64,000 nucleotides of DNA from Alkalihalobacillus sp. LMS6 (GTDB taxonomy: Bacteria; Bacillota; Bacilli; Bacillales; Bacillaceae_D), in contig NZ_CP093302.1 of assembly GCF_024362765.1 (NCBI RefSeq), positions 2,417,564 to 2,481,563 on the forward strand. Direction: 5' to 3'. A program made the position numbers and the translations under genes. A model generated the notes under the pieces. It saw only the letters and a list, made by a program, of their open reading frames with translations, had not been told where the DNA came from and did no database searches. Every line of letters starts with the position of its first letter. Position 1 is the first letter of the stretch. Positions 51,748 through 59,965 of this stretch are shown here, one piece after another.

Positions 51748-52899
51748 TTACTGCTTAGTATAGACCGCCTCACCATTTATAATCGTTTGTTGGACGACTG
51801 AAGTCATCGCAAGAGGATGCTCGCTCCATATGACGATATCGGCATCTTTGCCTTCCTCCAGCGTACCTAATCGATCTTCTATTTGTAAATGCTCTGCCGC
51901 ATAAACGGTTAATGCTTTTAGCATCGTGTTCTCGCTCACACCATGTTTCAAGGCGTGAGATGCTGTTGTAATCAGATGCTCAATTGGAATAACGGGATGG
52001 TCCGTCGTAATTGTAAAGGGGCTACCGGTATCGGCAAATCGTTTCACTGTATCCCAGCTTTTATTCGCTAACTCCTGTTTTGACCGCGCCGAAAATGTTG
52101 GTCCAATTGTAAAACGATGCCCACTCGCACGTAGTTCATCTACAATTAAATGCCCTTCCGTTACATGCTCAATGGTCATTTTTAGGTTAAATTCTTTTGC
52201 AATTCGAATGGCTGTCACAATATCATCCGCTCGGTGGGCATGAATTCGCATTGGCAGTTCCCCTTTTACAACAGGAAGCAATTGCTCCATCCCTAAATCT
52301 CTCATGGTGAGTGTGCCTTGCTCTTTTTGTTTCCCATAATCTTGAGCCTTCATTAATTCTTGACGAAGTACAGCTGCAACGCCCATTCTCGTAAGAGGCA
52401 TTTTCCCTTTAGGGCCGTGGATATTTTTCGGGTTTTCACCGAGCGCCCCTTTCATCGCTGATGGCGACTGCACAATCATGTCTTCCACCGTATTTCCCAC
52501 TGTTTTAATGACACATGTCTCTCCACCAATGACGTTTGCGCTGCCAGGCAACACTTGCACAGTCGTAATTCCTGCTCTTCTCGCATCAGCAAATCCACTA
52601 TCTTCTGGGTGAATGCCATCTAGTGCCCGAACTTCCGGTGTACATGGTTTTGTAGTTTCATTAAAATCGTGACCAGCTTTTCCTACGTCTTGTGCATAGA
52701 CCCCTAGATGCGTATGGACGTCAATCATTCCAGGTGTCACCCATCCCCCTTTCGCATCAATGACTAGCCAATCAGCTTGTCGCTCAATTTCTTTTTCTAC
52801 TTTTAGAATTTTTGTTCCTTCTACAAGAATGTCGAACAGCACAACCTCTTCTTGGGTTCCTGTCCAAACCTTCCCATTTACAATAAGTGTTTTTGTCAT
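51748..52899 (-). CDS. Metal-dependent amidohydrolase (imidazolonepropionase-like)
   Basis: This 383-aa TIM-barrel hydrolase has HxH in MIDVHTHLG (H62, H64), metal His in RIHAHRADD and IEHVTEGH, and the catalytic Asp in TTDHP. The late LGTLEEGKDADIVIW strand is typical of the group. The substrate is unknown; it may be a cyclic amide. It starts with AGGGGG upstream and stands alone. Confidence 0.85.
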   Translation of the reverse strand: MTKTLIVNGKVWTGTQEEVVLFDILVEGTKILKVEKEIERQADWLVIDAKGGWVTPGMIDVHTHLGVYAQDVGKAGHDFNETTKPCTPEVRALDGIHPEDSGFADARRAGITTVQVLPGSANVIGGETCVIKTVGNTVEDMIVQSPSAMKGALGENPKNIHGPKGKMPLTRMGVAAVLRQELMKAQDYGKQKEQGTLTMRDLGMEQLLPVVKGELPMRIHAHRADDIVTAIRIAKEFNLKMTIEHVTEGHLIVDELRASGHRFTIGPTFSARSKQELANKSWDTVKRFADTGSPFTITTDHPVIPIEHLITTASHALKHGVSENTMLKALTVYAAEHLQIEDRLGTLEEGKDADIVIWSEHPLAMTSVVQQTIINGEAVYTKQ

Positions 52900-52931
52900 G
52901 TTTTATTCCCCCTAGTGTATGATTTCGACAC

Positions 52932-52974
52932 AAAAAAACCGTTGCCTTCTTTTTGGCTAACGGTGTTTGGAATC
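52932..52974 (-). terminator. Intrinsic terminator after abrB
   Basis: The minus-strand stem ACCGTT-A-GCC / GGC-AACGGT is followed by seven Ts. It overlaps the abrB stop codon. Confidence 0.75.
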
Positions 52975-53244
52975 CATTCGATCTTGCAATTCTTTAATCA
53001 ATTGTTCAGCGCCTTCTTTGCTCAAACAAATACTACCATTTGCAAGCATAAGGTTCTCATCTGAACTCTCCCCAGTAATCAAACATGCGCTATAGGGTTG
53101 ATACTTTTCTAATACAATTTGGTCACCATCAATTAAAATCGCAAGCGGTGTTTTAATTTCTATATTCAACATGCTCCTTAATTCTTTTGGAATAACAATT
53201 CGTCCGAGCTGATCTAGTTTTCTTACAATACCTGTTGATTTCAC
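52957..53244 (-). CDS. abrB: AbrB family transition-state regulator
   Basis: The 95-aa protein begins MKSTGIVRKLDQLGRIVIPKEL, the AbrB swapped-hairpin DNA-binding domain, and ends with the C-terminal dimer domain (SKEGAEQLIKELQ). AbrB represses post-exponential genes in growing cells. It could be Abh, but the C terminus is closer to AbrB. The start is GTG with AAGGAGG upstream. A perfect 0A box lies in its upstream region, as expected for repression by Spo0A. Confidence 0.85.
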   Translation of the reverse strand: MKSTGIVRKLDQLGRIVIPKELRSMLNIEIKTPLAILIDGDQIVLEKYQPYSACLITGESSDENLMLANGSICLSKEGAEQLIKELQDRMDSKHR

Positions 53245-53333
53245 TTCAACGAGTCCTCCTTAACTAATTCCTAATTTTACCTATTTATTCACCATTCTAG
53301 TTTACTTCATCTTTTCCTTTTTTTATAGTGTAT

Positions 53334-53340
53334 TTCGACA
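53334..53340 (-). promoter_or_regulatory. Spo0A box upstream of abrB
   Basis: On the minus strand this reads TGTCGAA, the perfect 0A box, preceded by TTT and 90 bp before the start. In B. subtilis Spo0A-P represses abrB through such boxes. Confidence 0.55.
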
Positions 53341-53426
53341 AAATTAGTGTTAAGTCGCACCTGAATTCCAAAAGCTGCTAGCTTATGTAGTACTTTTTGA
53401 TCATTTTTCAGATAATGATTTTCGAC

Positions 53427-53454
53427 AAAAAAAACCTTGCGAATGCAAGGTTTT
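53427..53454 (-). terminator. Intrinsic terminator after rpmA
   Basis: The minus-strand stem AAAACCTTGC / GCAAGGTTTT is followed by further Ts. It ends the rplU-prp-rpmA operon, so no spo0B-obg follows. Confidence 0.85.
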
Positions 53455-53731
53455 ATGCTGGATATACACTTACTTGTTTACGGTCACGGCCAACACGCTC
53501 GTATTTAACAACACCGTCCACTTTCGCGAATAGTGTGTCGTCTCCACCTTTACCAACGTTGGTTCCAGGGTAAACACGTGTACCTCTTTGACGAACAAGG
53601 ATTGATCCTCCCGTTACAGCTTGACCATCGGCACGTTTAGCACCAAGGCGTTTTGAACGAGAATCACGACCGTTTTTCGTACTACCTACTCCCTTTTTCG
53701 AAGCGAAAAATTGAAGGTCCATTCTTAACAT
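53453..53731 (-). CDS. rpmA: Ribosomal protein bL27
   Basis: This 92-aa protein lies near the peptidyl transferase centre. The start is the ATG at 53731 with AGGAGGTG upstream. It begins MLRMDLQFF, the extension that Firmicutes remove with the protease Prp to expose [15 protein letters not shown]. prp is the preceding gene. Confidence 0.97.
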   Translation of the reverse strand: MLRMDLQFFASKKGVGSTKNGRDSRSKRLGAKRADGQAVTGGSILVRQRGTRVYPGTNVGKGGDDTLFAKVDGVVKYERVGRDRKQVSVYPA

Positions 53732-53735
53732 ATCG

Positions 53736-54077
53736 TCACCTCCTGTCGGTTTCAATACTCATAAATGAGCGATATGATTCTTCCATTGATTGAAGGGATA
53801 GCTCCATCCCTTTCAAAAGCAATTGAACATCATCATATGTTTTGGTATCCAGATTTTCTGGAACTTCACAGTGTAAATAGCCACCTTCTGAACCAGCCAA
53901 ATCAACAACAAGATCCACTCCACACAACGCATGAACAGCATTAATCGCTCCAATTGAAACGGCTGAAGCACCTGCACAAACAATATCTTGTCCATGTGGT
54001 CCTGCTTCGGCATGGCCACTCATTGTAAACATGGTAATGTTCTCTTCTTGATCATGGTTAAATTGAATACGTATCAT
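53736..54077 (-). CDS. prp: Ribosomal-processing cysteine protease Prp
   Basis: This small cysteine protease cleaves the N-terminal extension of bL27. The catalytic dyad is H22 in MSGHAEAG and C34 in DIVCAGASA. Length is 113 aa (B. subtilis YsxB). It lies between rplU and rpmA, 4 bp before rpmA. Confidence 0.95.
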   Translation of the reverse strand: MIRIQFNHDQEENITMFTMSGHAEAGPHGQDIVCAGASAVSIGAINAVHALCGVDLVVDLAGSEGGYLHCEVPENLDTKTYDDVQLLLKGMELSLQSMEESYRSFMSIETDRR

Positions 54078-54082
54078 CGGTC

Positions 54083-54391
54083 TTACCCGTTAATTTTGCC
54101 AATAACAACTTTTGTATAAGGTTGACGATGGCCTTGCTTACGACGATAGTTTTTCTTTGCTTTCATTTTGTATACGATAATTTTCTTGTTACGACCGTGT
54201 TTTTCAACCGTGCCTGTAACAGATGCACCGTCTACAAATGGAACGCCGACTTTAGCTGAGTCGCCACCTACAAATAGAACTTTATCAAAGCTTACTTCTG
54301 CTCCAGCCTCAGCATCTAGTTTTTCAACATAGATCTCTTGACCTTCTACTACTTTGATTTGTTTCCCACCAGTTTCGATAATTGCGTACAT
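54083..54391 (-). CDS. rplU: Ribosomal protein bL21
   Basis: This 102-aa protein matches bL21: [18 protein letters not shown], then [20 protein letters not shown]. It is the first gene of the operon with prp and rpmA. A 140-bp leader with hairpin potential precedes it. Confidence 0.97.
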   Translation of the reverse strand: MYAIIETGGKQIKVVEGQEIYVEKLDAEAGAEVSFDKVLFVGGDSAKVGVPFVDGASVTGTVEKHGRNKKIIVYKMKAKKNYRRKQGHRQPYTKVVIGKING

Positions 54392-54399
54392 CTCTGCAC

Positions 54400-54520
54400 C
54401 TCCTCATAACATAAGACTCGCCATTTTAGGCAGGAACACGTCCATTTAACACCTAATCCGCGCGGTTGTAAGTTCATTGGGTGCTACCAAATCACTAACA
54501 CACATCATCATAGCATAAGA
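54400..54520 (-). ncRNA. Ribosomal protein L21 leader candidate
   Basis: Firmicutes carry a structured leader before rplU that is thought to bind L21. This 5' region is of the right length and place, with pairable CACC and GGTG segments and a GCGCGG core. I have not folded it. Confidence 0.5.
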
Positions 54521-54532
54521 TTTGATCCACTG

Positions 54533-56020
54533 TCAATCACTGATCGCAAGGCTTTTAAGTCGTTGCTTCGCAGATTCATAATCTCCGTGAAACATTACTT
54601 CATATGGTTTCCTGCTGCTTAACGAATGGGTTTCCACGAAATAAATGCGTGCATCCATCCATGCCTCTAATCGTTTTAACACAGCTTCATCGTTTTCATA
54701 AAAAAGCTCCCTAATCGATGAATGAGCCCCAATAATGATACACGCTTCACCACGATAGCCGACTAATTCATTTTCTAATTGAAATGCGTGACCAAAATCC
54801 GTGAGAACGCGTCCGCTCCCATGACAGGTTGGGCATGGTTCTTGCATTCCTTCTGCTATCGGTCGCGCTGTTTTTTTTCTCGTTAATTCAAGCATGCCAA
54901 GCTTTGTAAACCCTTTAACACTCGTCTTCACTAAATCTTGTTCAAGCTCTTTCTCCACTAGTGTCACGATTCTCTTTTGCGCACGCTCGTTTTCCATTTC
55001 AATAAAATCAATTAAAATCATTCCGCTATAATTGCGCAACCGTAATTGACGGCAAATTTCTATCGCCGCTTCTTGGTTCACTTCAATGGCCATAGCGAAC
55101 TTATCCTTTTTTTTCTTATACTTGCCAGAGTTAATATCTACAACGGTTAAAGCCTCGGTCTCATCAAAAATTAAGTAACCACCATTTTTTAGCCACACAT
55201 GACGCCTTAATGCTTTGTCCAACTGCTTCTCAACTGTTGAAAAAACATCCTCGTTGCCTGGAACTAAACGGACTCGATCTTTTAACGAAGCAGGAAGCAA
55301 CTGCTGGACGAGCTTAAAATCATCATAATGATCAACGACCCACTCATGAAGCTCTTCTTTCGATTGACGTTTCACTAACTGTTCAATTAGGGATGACCCT
55401 TGATACAGTCGATACGGAATTTGGGCTTGATGGGTTTGTGTCTTCTGCCACAAAGCACGTAAAAACCTTAATTCCTCGCTTATTTCGTCAATCGAGGCAC
55501 CGCTTCCTTGCGTACGAACGATGACCCCCTCACCTTCTTTTAATAATGGCGAGATTTTCTCGTTCAGTTCTTGTCTTTTAATTTCATCGTCAATTTTTTT
55601 TGATATCGACACTTCTTGACCAGCTGGTAAGTAGACGATCCCATGGCCAGGTAAGGAAATGATTTCGGTTAATCTTGGTCCTTTTGTCCCGTCACTTTCT
55701 TTTGTTACTTGAACGATTAATTCTGTCCCTGCTTTTAAGTATTGTGCGATAGACAGCTCGTCTTTTCCCTCACGTTGATCTTTTTGAAAAGCATAAAGCT
55801 CGTCTCGATGTAAAAAGCCATTTTTATCGCTCCCGATATCAATGAATGCTGCCTGCATATTCGGTATAACTTTCTCTACTTTTGCTTTATAAACTGAACC
55901 GATAAGATGAGGAATGAACTCACTCTCAATCGTCCACTCCACAGCCTTCTCTTGATCAACCAAAACTGCTTCTCTTTTTAAAGCTGTTTGTTTCATTAAA
56001 ATCGTTTTCGTCATATCCAA
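54533..56020 (-). CDS. rng: Ribonuclease E/G family endoribonuclease
   Basis: This enzyme of about 495 aa cleaves single-stranded RNA. It has an N-terminal S1 domain (GSVYKAKVEKVIPNMQAAFIDIG), a catalytic DNase-like domain with metal-binding Asp residues (VVDINSGKYK and LIDFIEMENE), and the zinc-link CPTCHGSGR. There is no RNase E-type scaffold tail. I place the start at TTG 56020, 6 nt after AAGGAG; an ATG two codons on is the alternative. B. subtilis lacks this enzyme. It lies between spoIVFB and rplU. Confidence 0.92.
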   Translation of the reverse strand: MDMTKTILMKQTALKREAVLVDQEKAVEWTIESEFIPHLIGSVYKAKVEKVIPNMQAAFIDIGSDKNGFLHRDELYAFQKDQREGKDELSIAQYLKAGTELIVQVTKESDGTKGPRLTEIISLPGHGIVYLPAGQEVSISKKIDDEIKRQELNEKISPLLKEGEGVIVRTQGSGASIDEISEELRFLRALWQKTQTHQAQIPYRLYQGSSLIEQLVKRQSKEELHEWVVDHYDDFKLVQQLLPASLKDRVRLVPGNEDVFSTVEKQLDKALRRHVWLKNGGYLIFDETEALTVVDINSGKYKKKKDKFAMAIEVNQEAAIEICRQLRLRNYSGMILIDFIEMENERAQKRIVTLVEKELEQDLVKTSVKGFTKLGMLELTRKKTARPIAEGMQEPCPTCHGSGRVLTDFGHAFQLENELVGYRGEACIIIGAHSSIRELFYENDEAVLKRLEAWMDARIYFVETHSLSSRKPYEVMFHGDYESAKQRLKSLAISD

Positions 56021-56084
56021 TCGTTGCTCCTTTTTCACTCCTTTTCAGTTTAAAGGATGATAAAAAAAAGGACAACACTCTCCG

Positions 56085-56927
56085 CTAGCTTTTCGGAATG
56101 GTATGCAAAGGTACATGACCGCCTTCACGAAAGTAGACATCTAATAAAGCTTGCAGTGAAAAGGTTGTTTGATTGGTTCCGTCTTTTACGACGACTGTAT
56201 GTACTGCATTTTTTTTAATTTTTTCAACGACGGTTTTGATCGTCGCCTGTTTCTCAACAAGAATAGGGACAGCGTGATTCGACGTATAATCCTCTTTTTT
56301 CGCCATTAAAAAACGGATAAACCGATATTCTCTTTGCTTATACTCTAAAATGAGTGTAAGGAGTAAAAAAGAGAAAATCATGATGAGATTGAGCTGCATG
56401 GAATAAAAAACGACGAAAAGAAACCCACTAAACAAAAAAATACTTGATGTTACGAAAGAAAGTTTTATCGCTTGTTTGTAAGGAAACAACTTGTAAAAAA
56501 GCAGTTGAATTAGTCTTCCACCATCTAGCGGATGAATAGGGATTAAATTAAAGAGTAAGATCGCGATATTATGACTAACAAAAAGTTGATGATCTTGATA
56601 AAGCCAAACATCAGAAAAATGATACAGGCCATAGGACAAAGCAATCATCCAAATATGTTGTGCTGGTCCCCAAAGAACAATAAAGCATTCTTCTCGAGCA
56701 GGTCGAATACCTTTTGGTTCTAACACAGCAGCACCACCAAAAGGTAATAATTCTATTTTTAAGATTTTCCACCCAAAGCGATGCGCCATCCAGACATGAC
56801 CCATTTCATGGATAAGTACAATCACAAGAAGCATTACGACCTCTTTAAATCGTCCAGTTATGACACCCATTGCAATAATGAGCCAAAAAAGCGGATGAAT
56901 GTGGACTTTTTTTAAGAGATTAATCAA
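56085..56927 (-). CDS. spoIVFB: Stage IV sporulation protease SpoIVFB
   Basis: This site-2-type membrane metalloprotease releases sigma-K from its pro-form in the mother cell. The zinc motif is H40-EMG-H44, and D135 in IHPLDGG is the third ligand. The C-terminal part (about 190-280) is a CBS-like domain. Length is 280 aa, close to B. subtilis (288). It overlaps spoIVFA by 8 bp. Confidence 0.93.
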   Translation of the reverse strand: MINLLKKVHIHPLFWLIIAMGVITGRFKEVVMLLVIVLIHEMGHVWMAHRFGWKILKIELLPFGGAAVLEPKGIRPAREECFIVLWGPAQHIWMIALSYGLYHFSDVWLYQDHQLFVSHNIAILLFNLIPIHPLDGGRLIQLLFYKLFPYKQAIKLSFVTSSIFLFSGFLFVVFYSMQLNLIMIFSFLLLTLILEYKQREYRFIRFLMAKKEDYTSNHAVPILVEKQATIKTVVEKIKKNAVHTVVVKDGTNQTTFSLQALLDVYFREGGHVPLHTIPKS

Positions 56928-57642
56928 AGTTGATCACTGTGCTCGGATCAATGTAATCGCCATCCTGTTTTAAACCAAAGTAAAACATGCCCGCTTGCTC
57001 TTCATCCGCTTCAACAACAGAGCCAATAACTGCTCCTTTTGAAAGAATGTCGTAAGGCCGTACATTCACATCATCTAGCATCCCATACACTGAAACAGTT
57101 CCATCTTGATGCTGAAGTTCTACAACTTGCCCTGAGGCATCCTCTCCCTCGTAAAGTTCGATGACGTGACCGCCTTTAACAGCTTTAACGTCTTCTCCTA
57201 GGCCTGTTTCAAGTAAAATGCCTTTTCTGTCTTTAGAAAAACTTTCCTTAATCGTCCCTGAAGCTGGCAAGGCATAATTGACCACATCATCCGATCCCTC
57301 TTGCATTCTTTGATCAGGAAGTAGCGCTAAAGGAGAACCAAACACGCTTTCAAAATATGAAGATACCGCCGCAAACTGAAAATGTTCCTCAAACGCTTGG
57401 TCTACTACCGCCTGTACACTGTCTAAATTTCGATGGTTGCCGTCATACACAATCCCTATCGCAAAGAATAAACAACCAGCAATCACAAGCTGTAGTAGAA
57501 CCTTATGGAAACGAGTTGATTCAGGTTTTTGTTCAGCGAACTTGTCTAAGCCAGGACGCGTTGCTGAAGAAGTATTTGGAGCGCTTTCTTTTTGTTTTTG
57601 TTTGGAAGCAATTTGTTTTTCAATTTGTTTTCTTCGATCCAC
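56920..57642 (-). CDS. spoIVFA: Stage IV sporulation protein SpoIVFA
   Basis: This 240-aa membrane protein holds SpoIVFB in a complex and inhibits it until the signal from the forespore arrives. It has one membrane helix (about 47-65) and a C-terminal M23/LytM-like domain (KGILLETGLGEDVKAVKGG to MFYFGLKQDGDYIDP) without the zinc ligands. The start is GTG with GGGGAGGG upstream. Confidence 0.9.
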   Translation of the reverse strand: MDRRKQIEKQIASKQKQKESAPNTSSATRPGLDKFAEQKPESTRFHKVLLQLVIAGCLFFAIGIVYDGNHRNLDSVQAVVDQAFEEHFQFAAVSSYFESVFGSPLALLPDQRMQEGSDDVVNYALPASGTIKESFSKDRKGILLETGLGEDVKAVKGGHVIELYEGEDASGQVVELQHQDGTVSVYGMLDDVNVRPYDILSKGAVIGSVVEADEEQAGMFYFGLKQDGDYIDPSTVINFD

Positions 57643-57763
57643 TTAGAACCCTCCCCGTTACTTATCGCAAATCTATACATTCCATCTTATGACTTGTCCT
57701 GTTCATCTATTCAGATTAATACTAAAATAATTGGGGAATAGTTCTTCCATAAGGAGTGATCGT

Positions 57764-58681
57764 ATGAAAAAAAATCAATTAGGAAACTCTTCTCTATTTA
57801 TTAGTGAATTAGGATTAGGTGGCATGTCGCTCGGGACAGATTGGAACAAAGCAACTGCCATTGTAGATGAAGCAATTGATTTAGGCGTGAATTACATTGA
57901 TACAGCGGATTTATATGATTTTGGCGAGAACGAGAGCATTATTGGTCAAGCCATTCAAGGGAAAAGAGACCAGCTCATTATTGGCACAAAAGCAGGCAAT
58001 CGATTTGAGAAAGGAAAAGATGGTTGGGAGTGGGATCCTTCAAAAGCCCATATCAAACAAGCTGCAAAAGATAGCTTGGTTCGCTTAAAGCTTGATTATA
58101 TTGACCTCTACCAATTACATGGTGGTACTATCGATGACCCGATCGACGAAACCATCGCCGCTTTCGATGAATTAAAAAAAGAAGGATATATTCGTGAATA
58201 TGGTATTTCGTCGATTCGACCCAATGTCATTAAAGAGTATGTTGAACGTTCTTCGATTGTTTCCGTGATGATGCAGTATAGTTTATTAGACCGCCGTCCG
58301 GAAGAGTACTTCTCCTATTTACAGGAAAATGACGTAAGCGTCATTACGCGAGGCTCACTTGCAAAAGGAATCTTGAGTGATCGAACGTTGAAGTCGGTGG
58401 ATGCTGCAAAAGATGGATATTTATCGTACTCCACTAAAGAACTCGCTCAGTTAAAAGATATTCTTATGCAGAACTACGCACGTGCACATTCCATGAACGG
58501 ACTGGCTTTCAACTATTGCTTATCTCATAAACCTGTTGCAAGCGTCATTGCAGGTGCAAGCAGCATTGAACAAGTTCGCCAAAATGTTCAAGCTGCTCAA
58601 AGTGAATCATTAACAGAAAAAGAAATCGATAATCTTGCGCGGATAACCAAACAAGACGAGTATTCACAACACCGCGTTTAA
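57764..58681 (+). CDS. Aldo/keto reductase
   Basis: This 305-aa NADPH-dependent reductase has the tetrad D46, Y51, K76 and H119 (NYIDTADLYDFGENE, IIGTKAG, YQLHGG). The substrate is unknown. The start ATG at 57764 has AAGGAG upstream. It faces away from spoIVFA and is ended by a bidirectional terminator. Confidence 0.9.
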   Translation: MKKNQLGNSSLFISELGLGGMSLGTDWNKATAIVDEAIDLGVNYIDTADLYDFGENESIIGQAIQGKRDQLIIGTKAGNRFEKGKDGWEWDPSKAHIKQAAKDSLVRLKLDYIDLYQLHGGTIDDPIDETIAAFDELKKEGYIREYGISSIRPNVIKEYVERSSIVSVMMQYSLLDRRPEEYFSYLQENDVSVITRGSLAKGILSDRTLKSVDAAKDGYLSYSTKELAQLKDILMQNYARAHSMNGLAFNYCLSHKPVASVIAGASSIEQVRQNVQAAQSESLTEKEIDNLARITKQDEYSQHRV

Positions 58682-58694
58682 GAACGGTTAAGAG

Positions 58695-58736
58695 AAAAAA
58701 CTTCCTCATTGATTTCGGTCAGAGGAAGTTTTTTTG
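58695..58736. terminator. Bidirectional terminator between the reductase gene and bioY
   Basis: The stem AAAAAACTTCCTC / GAGGAAGTTTTTTT can stop both convergent transcripts. Confidence 0.85.
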
Positions 58737-58746
58737 TATTCAATTG

Positions 58747-59280
58747 TTATATTGTTGGCATTGCTTTTAACACCCGTAGCGTGATAACGGTTGCCAGTAG
58801 CGCTTTTACCACATCTCCAGGAATGTAAAAGACATTTAACCAGAGTGCTTCTCCAAAGCCCATCCCAGAAGTAGCAGCAAGGTAACTTGCTCCACATACA
58901 TATAAAACGCCTAGGCCAAACAAAAGGTTTATGCTAAACACCTTGATAAACGACTTATGTTTCAGCCTTGTCACACAGAAACCAATTCCAAAAGCCACAA
59001 CAGCCCATCCAAATATGTACCCACCAGTCGGACCAAAGAGAAATCCAATCCCTCCTCGTCCACCGGCTAGTAACGGAAGCGAACAAGCAACCAGAAAAAT
59101 AAATAACAGTACGGATAGACCGCCACGTTTTCCACCTAGCACCCCACCAATCATCATTGGTGCGACTGATTGAATTGTAATCGGTACCGGAGAAATAGGT
59201 AGCGGAATAGGTGGTATAACCCCTAAGACAGCAAGGACAGCCGTCATCATAGAAATTTTTGTTAAATCTTTAATCCCCAT
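58747..59280 (-). CDS. bioY: Biotin transporter BioY
   Basis: This 177-aa membrane S-component binds biotin in ECF transporters. It has six membrane segments and the family motifs PLPISPVPITIQS and GFLFGPTGGYIFGW. I use the ATG at 59280, 8 nt after GAGGA; the longer frame would swallow the promoter and BirA site. A perfect BirA operator lies upstream. Confidence 0.92.
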   Translation of the reverse strand: MGIKDLTKISMMTAVLAVLGVIPPIPLPISPVPITIQSVAPMMIGGVLGGKRGGLSVLLFIFLVACSLPLLAGGRGGIGFLFGPTGGYIFGWAVVAFGIGFCVTRLKHKSFIKVFSINLLFGLGVLYVCGASYLAATSGMGFGEALWLNVFYIPGDVVKALLATVITLRVLKAMPTI

Positions 59281-59308
59281 CGCAATCTTCCTCATTCTTT
59301 TTTCTTTT

Positions 59309-59337
59309 ACATTATCGAATTGACGTTTTATTGTCAA
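59309..59337 (-). promoter_or_regulatory. bioY promoter
   Basis: On the minus strand, TTGACA (59332-59337) and TAATGT (59309-59314) are 17 bp apart. The -35 box lies inside the downstream arm of the BirA operator. Confidence 0.65.
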
Positions 59338-59360
59338 CTTAATTTTTATAAGGTTAACAA
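59331..59360. promoter_or_regulatory. BirA operator of bioY
   Basis: TTGTCAAC-N14-GTTAACAA (59331-59338 and 59353-59360) matches the BirA site: two inverted 8-bp arms with one mismatch, 14 bp apart. BirA with biotinyl-AMP would repress bioY when biotin is plentiful. Confidence 0.85.
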
Positions 59361-59438
59361 TGAGGGGCTTATCTTGACGCCAGCTGGTTAAGTCGATTAT
59401 CATAATAGGTATAGATACGTCGAGAAAAGAGGGGTAGG

Positions 59439-59894
59439 ATGAGGCGAAGGCACGAAGTAGATCATAGTGGCTTTATTGATATTTCTTCAATGACTTCAGC
59501 AAAACAACATGCGTTTGCAAAATCAAGCGTTCAGATCGATAAAGAGCTTTACGAAAAATTACAACATGGCGATCTGAAACATAAACAAGTTTTAGAAAAC
59601 GCGCGGTTTGCTGGCATTATGGCTGCTAAACATACATCAACGCTTCTTCCTAATAATCACTCAAAAGCGTTAACGTACATAGATATTTCGTTTCATTGGG
59701 AAGTACATTCAGGCAGCTGGGAACTCATTATTGAAGTCGAAGTAAAGGCAAAACATGCTTTACCGGTTCACACAGAGGCAATGACCGCGGCTTCGATTTC
59801 GGCTTTGGCTGTTTACGATCTTTGTCAACAGGACTCTCAATCGATCGTCTTAGGTCCAACTTACCTCTCTCGAAAAGGAAACCAAAGAGCGTAA
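59439..59894 (+). CDS. Divergent MoaC-like protein
   Basis: This 151-aa protein aligns along MoaC, the cyclic pyranopterin monophosphate synthase of molybdopterin synthesis: FIDIS at the start, ARFAGIMAAKHTSTLLPNNH, EAMTAASISALAVYDLCQ, and IVLGPTYLSRKGNQ. Catalytic K51 and H77 (E. coli numbers) appear as K49 and H74, and D128 as D127. K131 is Q130, MCHPL is NNHSK, and the GKTGVEME loop is lost. It may be inactive or do something new. No other moa gene is near. It diverges from bioY. Confidence 0.75.
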   Translation: MRRRHEVDHSGFIDISSMTSAKQHAFAKSSVQIDKELYEKLQHGDLKHKQVLENARFAGIMAAKHTSTLLPNNHSKALTYIDISFHWEVHSGSWELIIEVEVKAKHALPVHTEAMTAASISALAVYDLCQQDSQSIVLGPTYLSRKGNQRA

Positions 59895-59912
59895 AGCGCT
59901 CTTTATTTTTTT
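59884..59912 (+). terminator. Intrinsic terminator after the MoaC-like gene
   Basis: The stem AAAGAGCG / CGCTCTTT is followed by ATTTTTTT. It overlaps the stop codon. Confidence 0.7.
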
Positions 59913-59913
59913 G

Positions 59914-59957
59914 AAAAAAGCAGCTGCCGAGGATTCTCCTCAGTAGCTGCTTTTTCT
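59914..59957. terminator. Terminator after minD
   Basis: The stem AAAAAGCAGCT / AGCTGCTTTTT with an inner GAGGA/TCCTC has T runs on both strands. It ends the minD transcript on the minus strand. Confidence 0.85.
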
Positions 59958-59965
59958 AAACTTAT

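Noticed and set aside
59281-59403. 41-codon extension of BioY
   Set aside because: It would place the BirA site and promoter inside the coding region.
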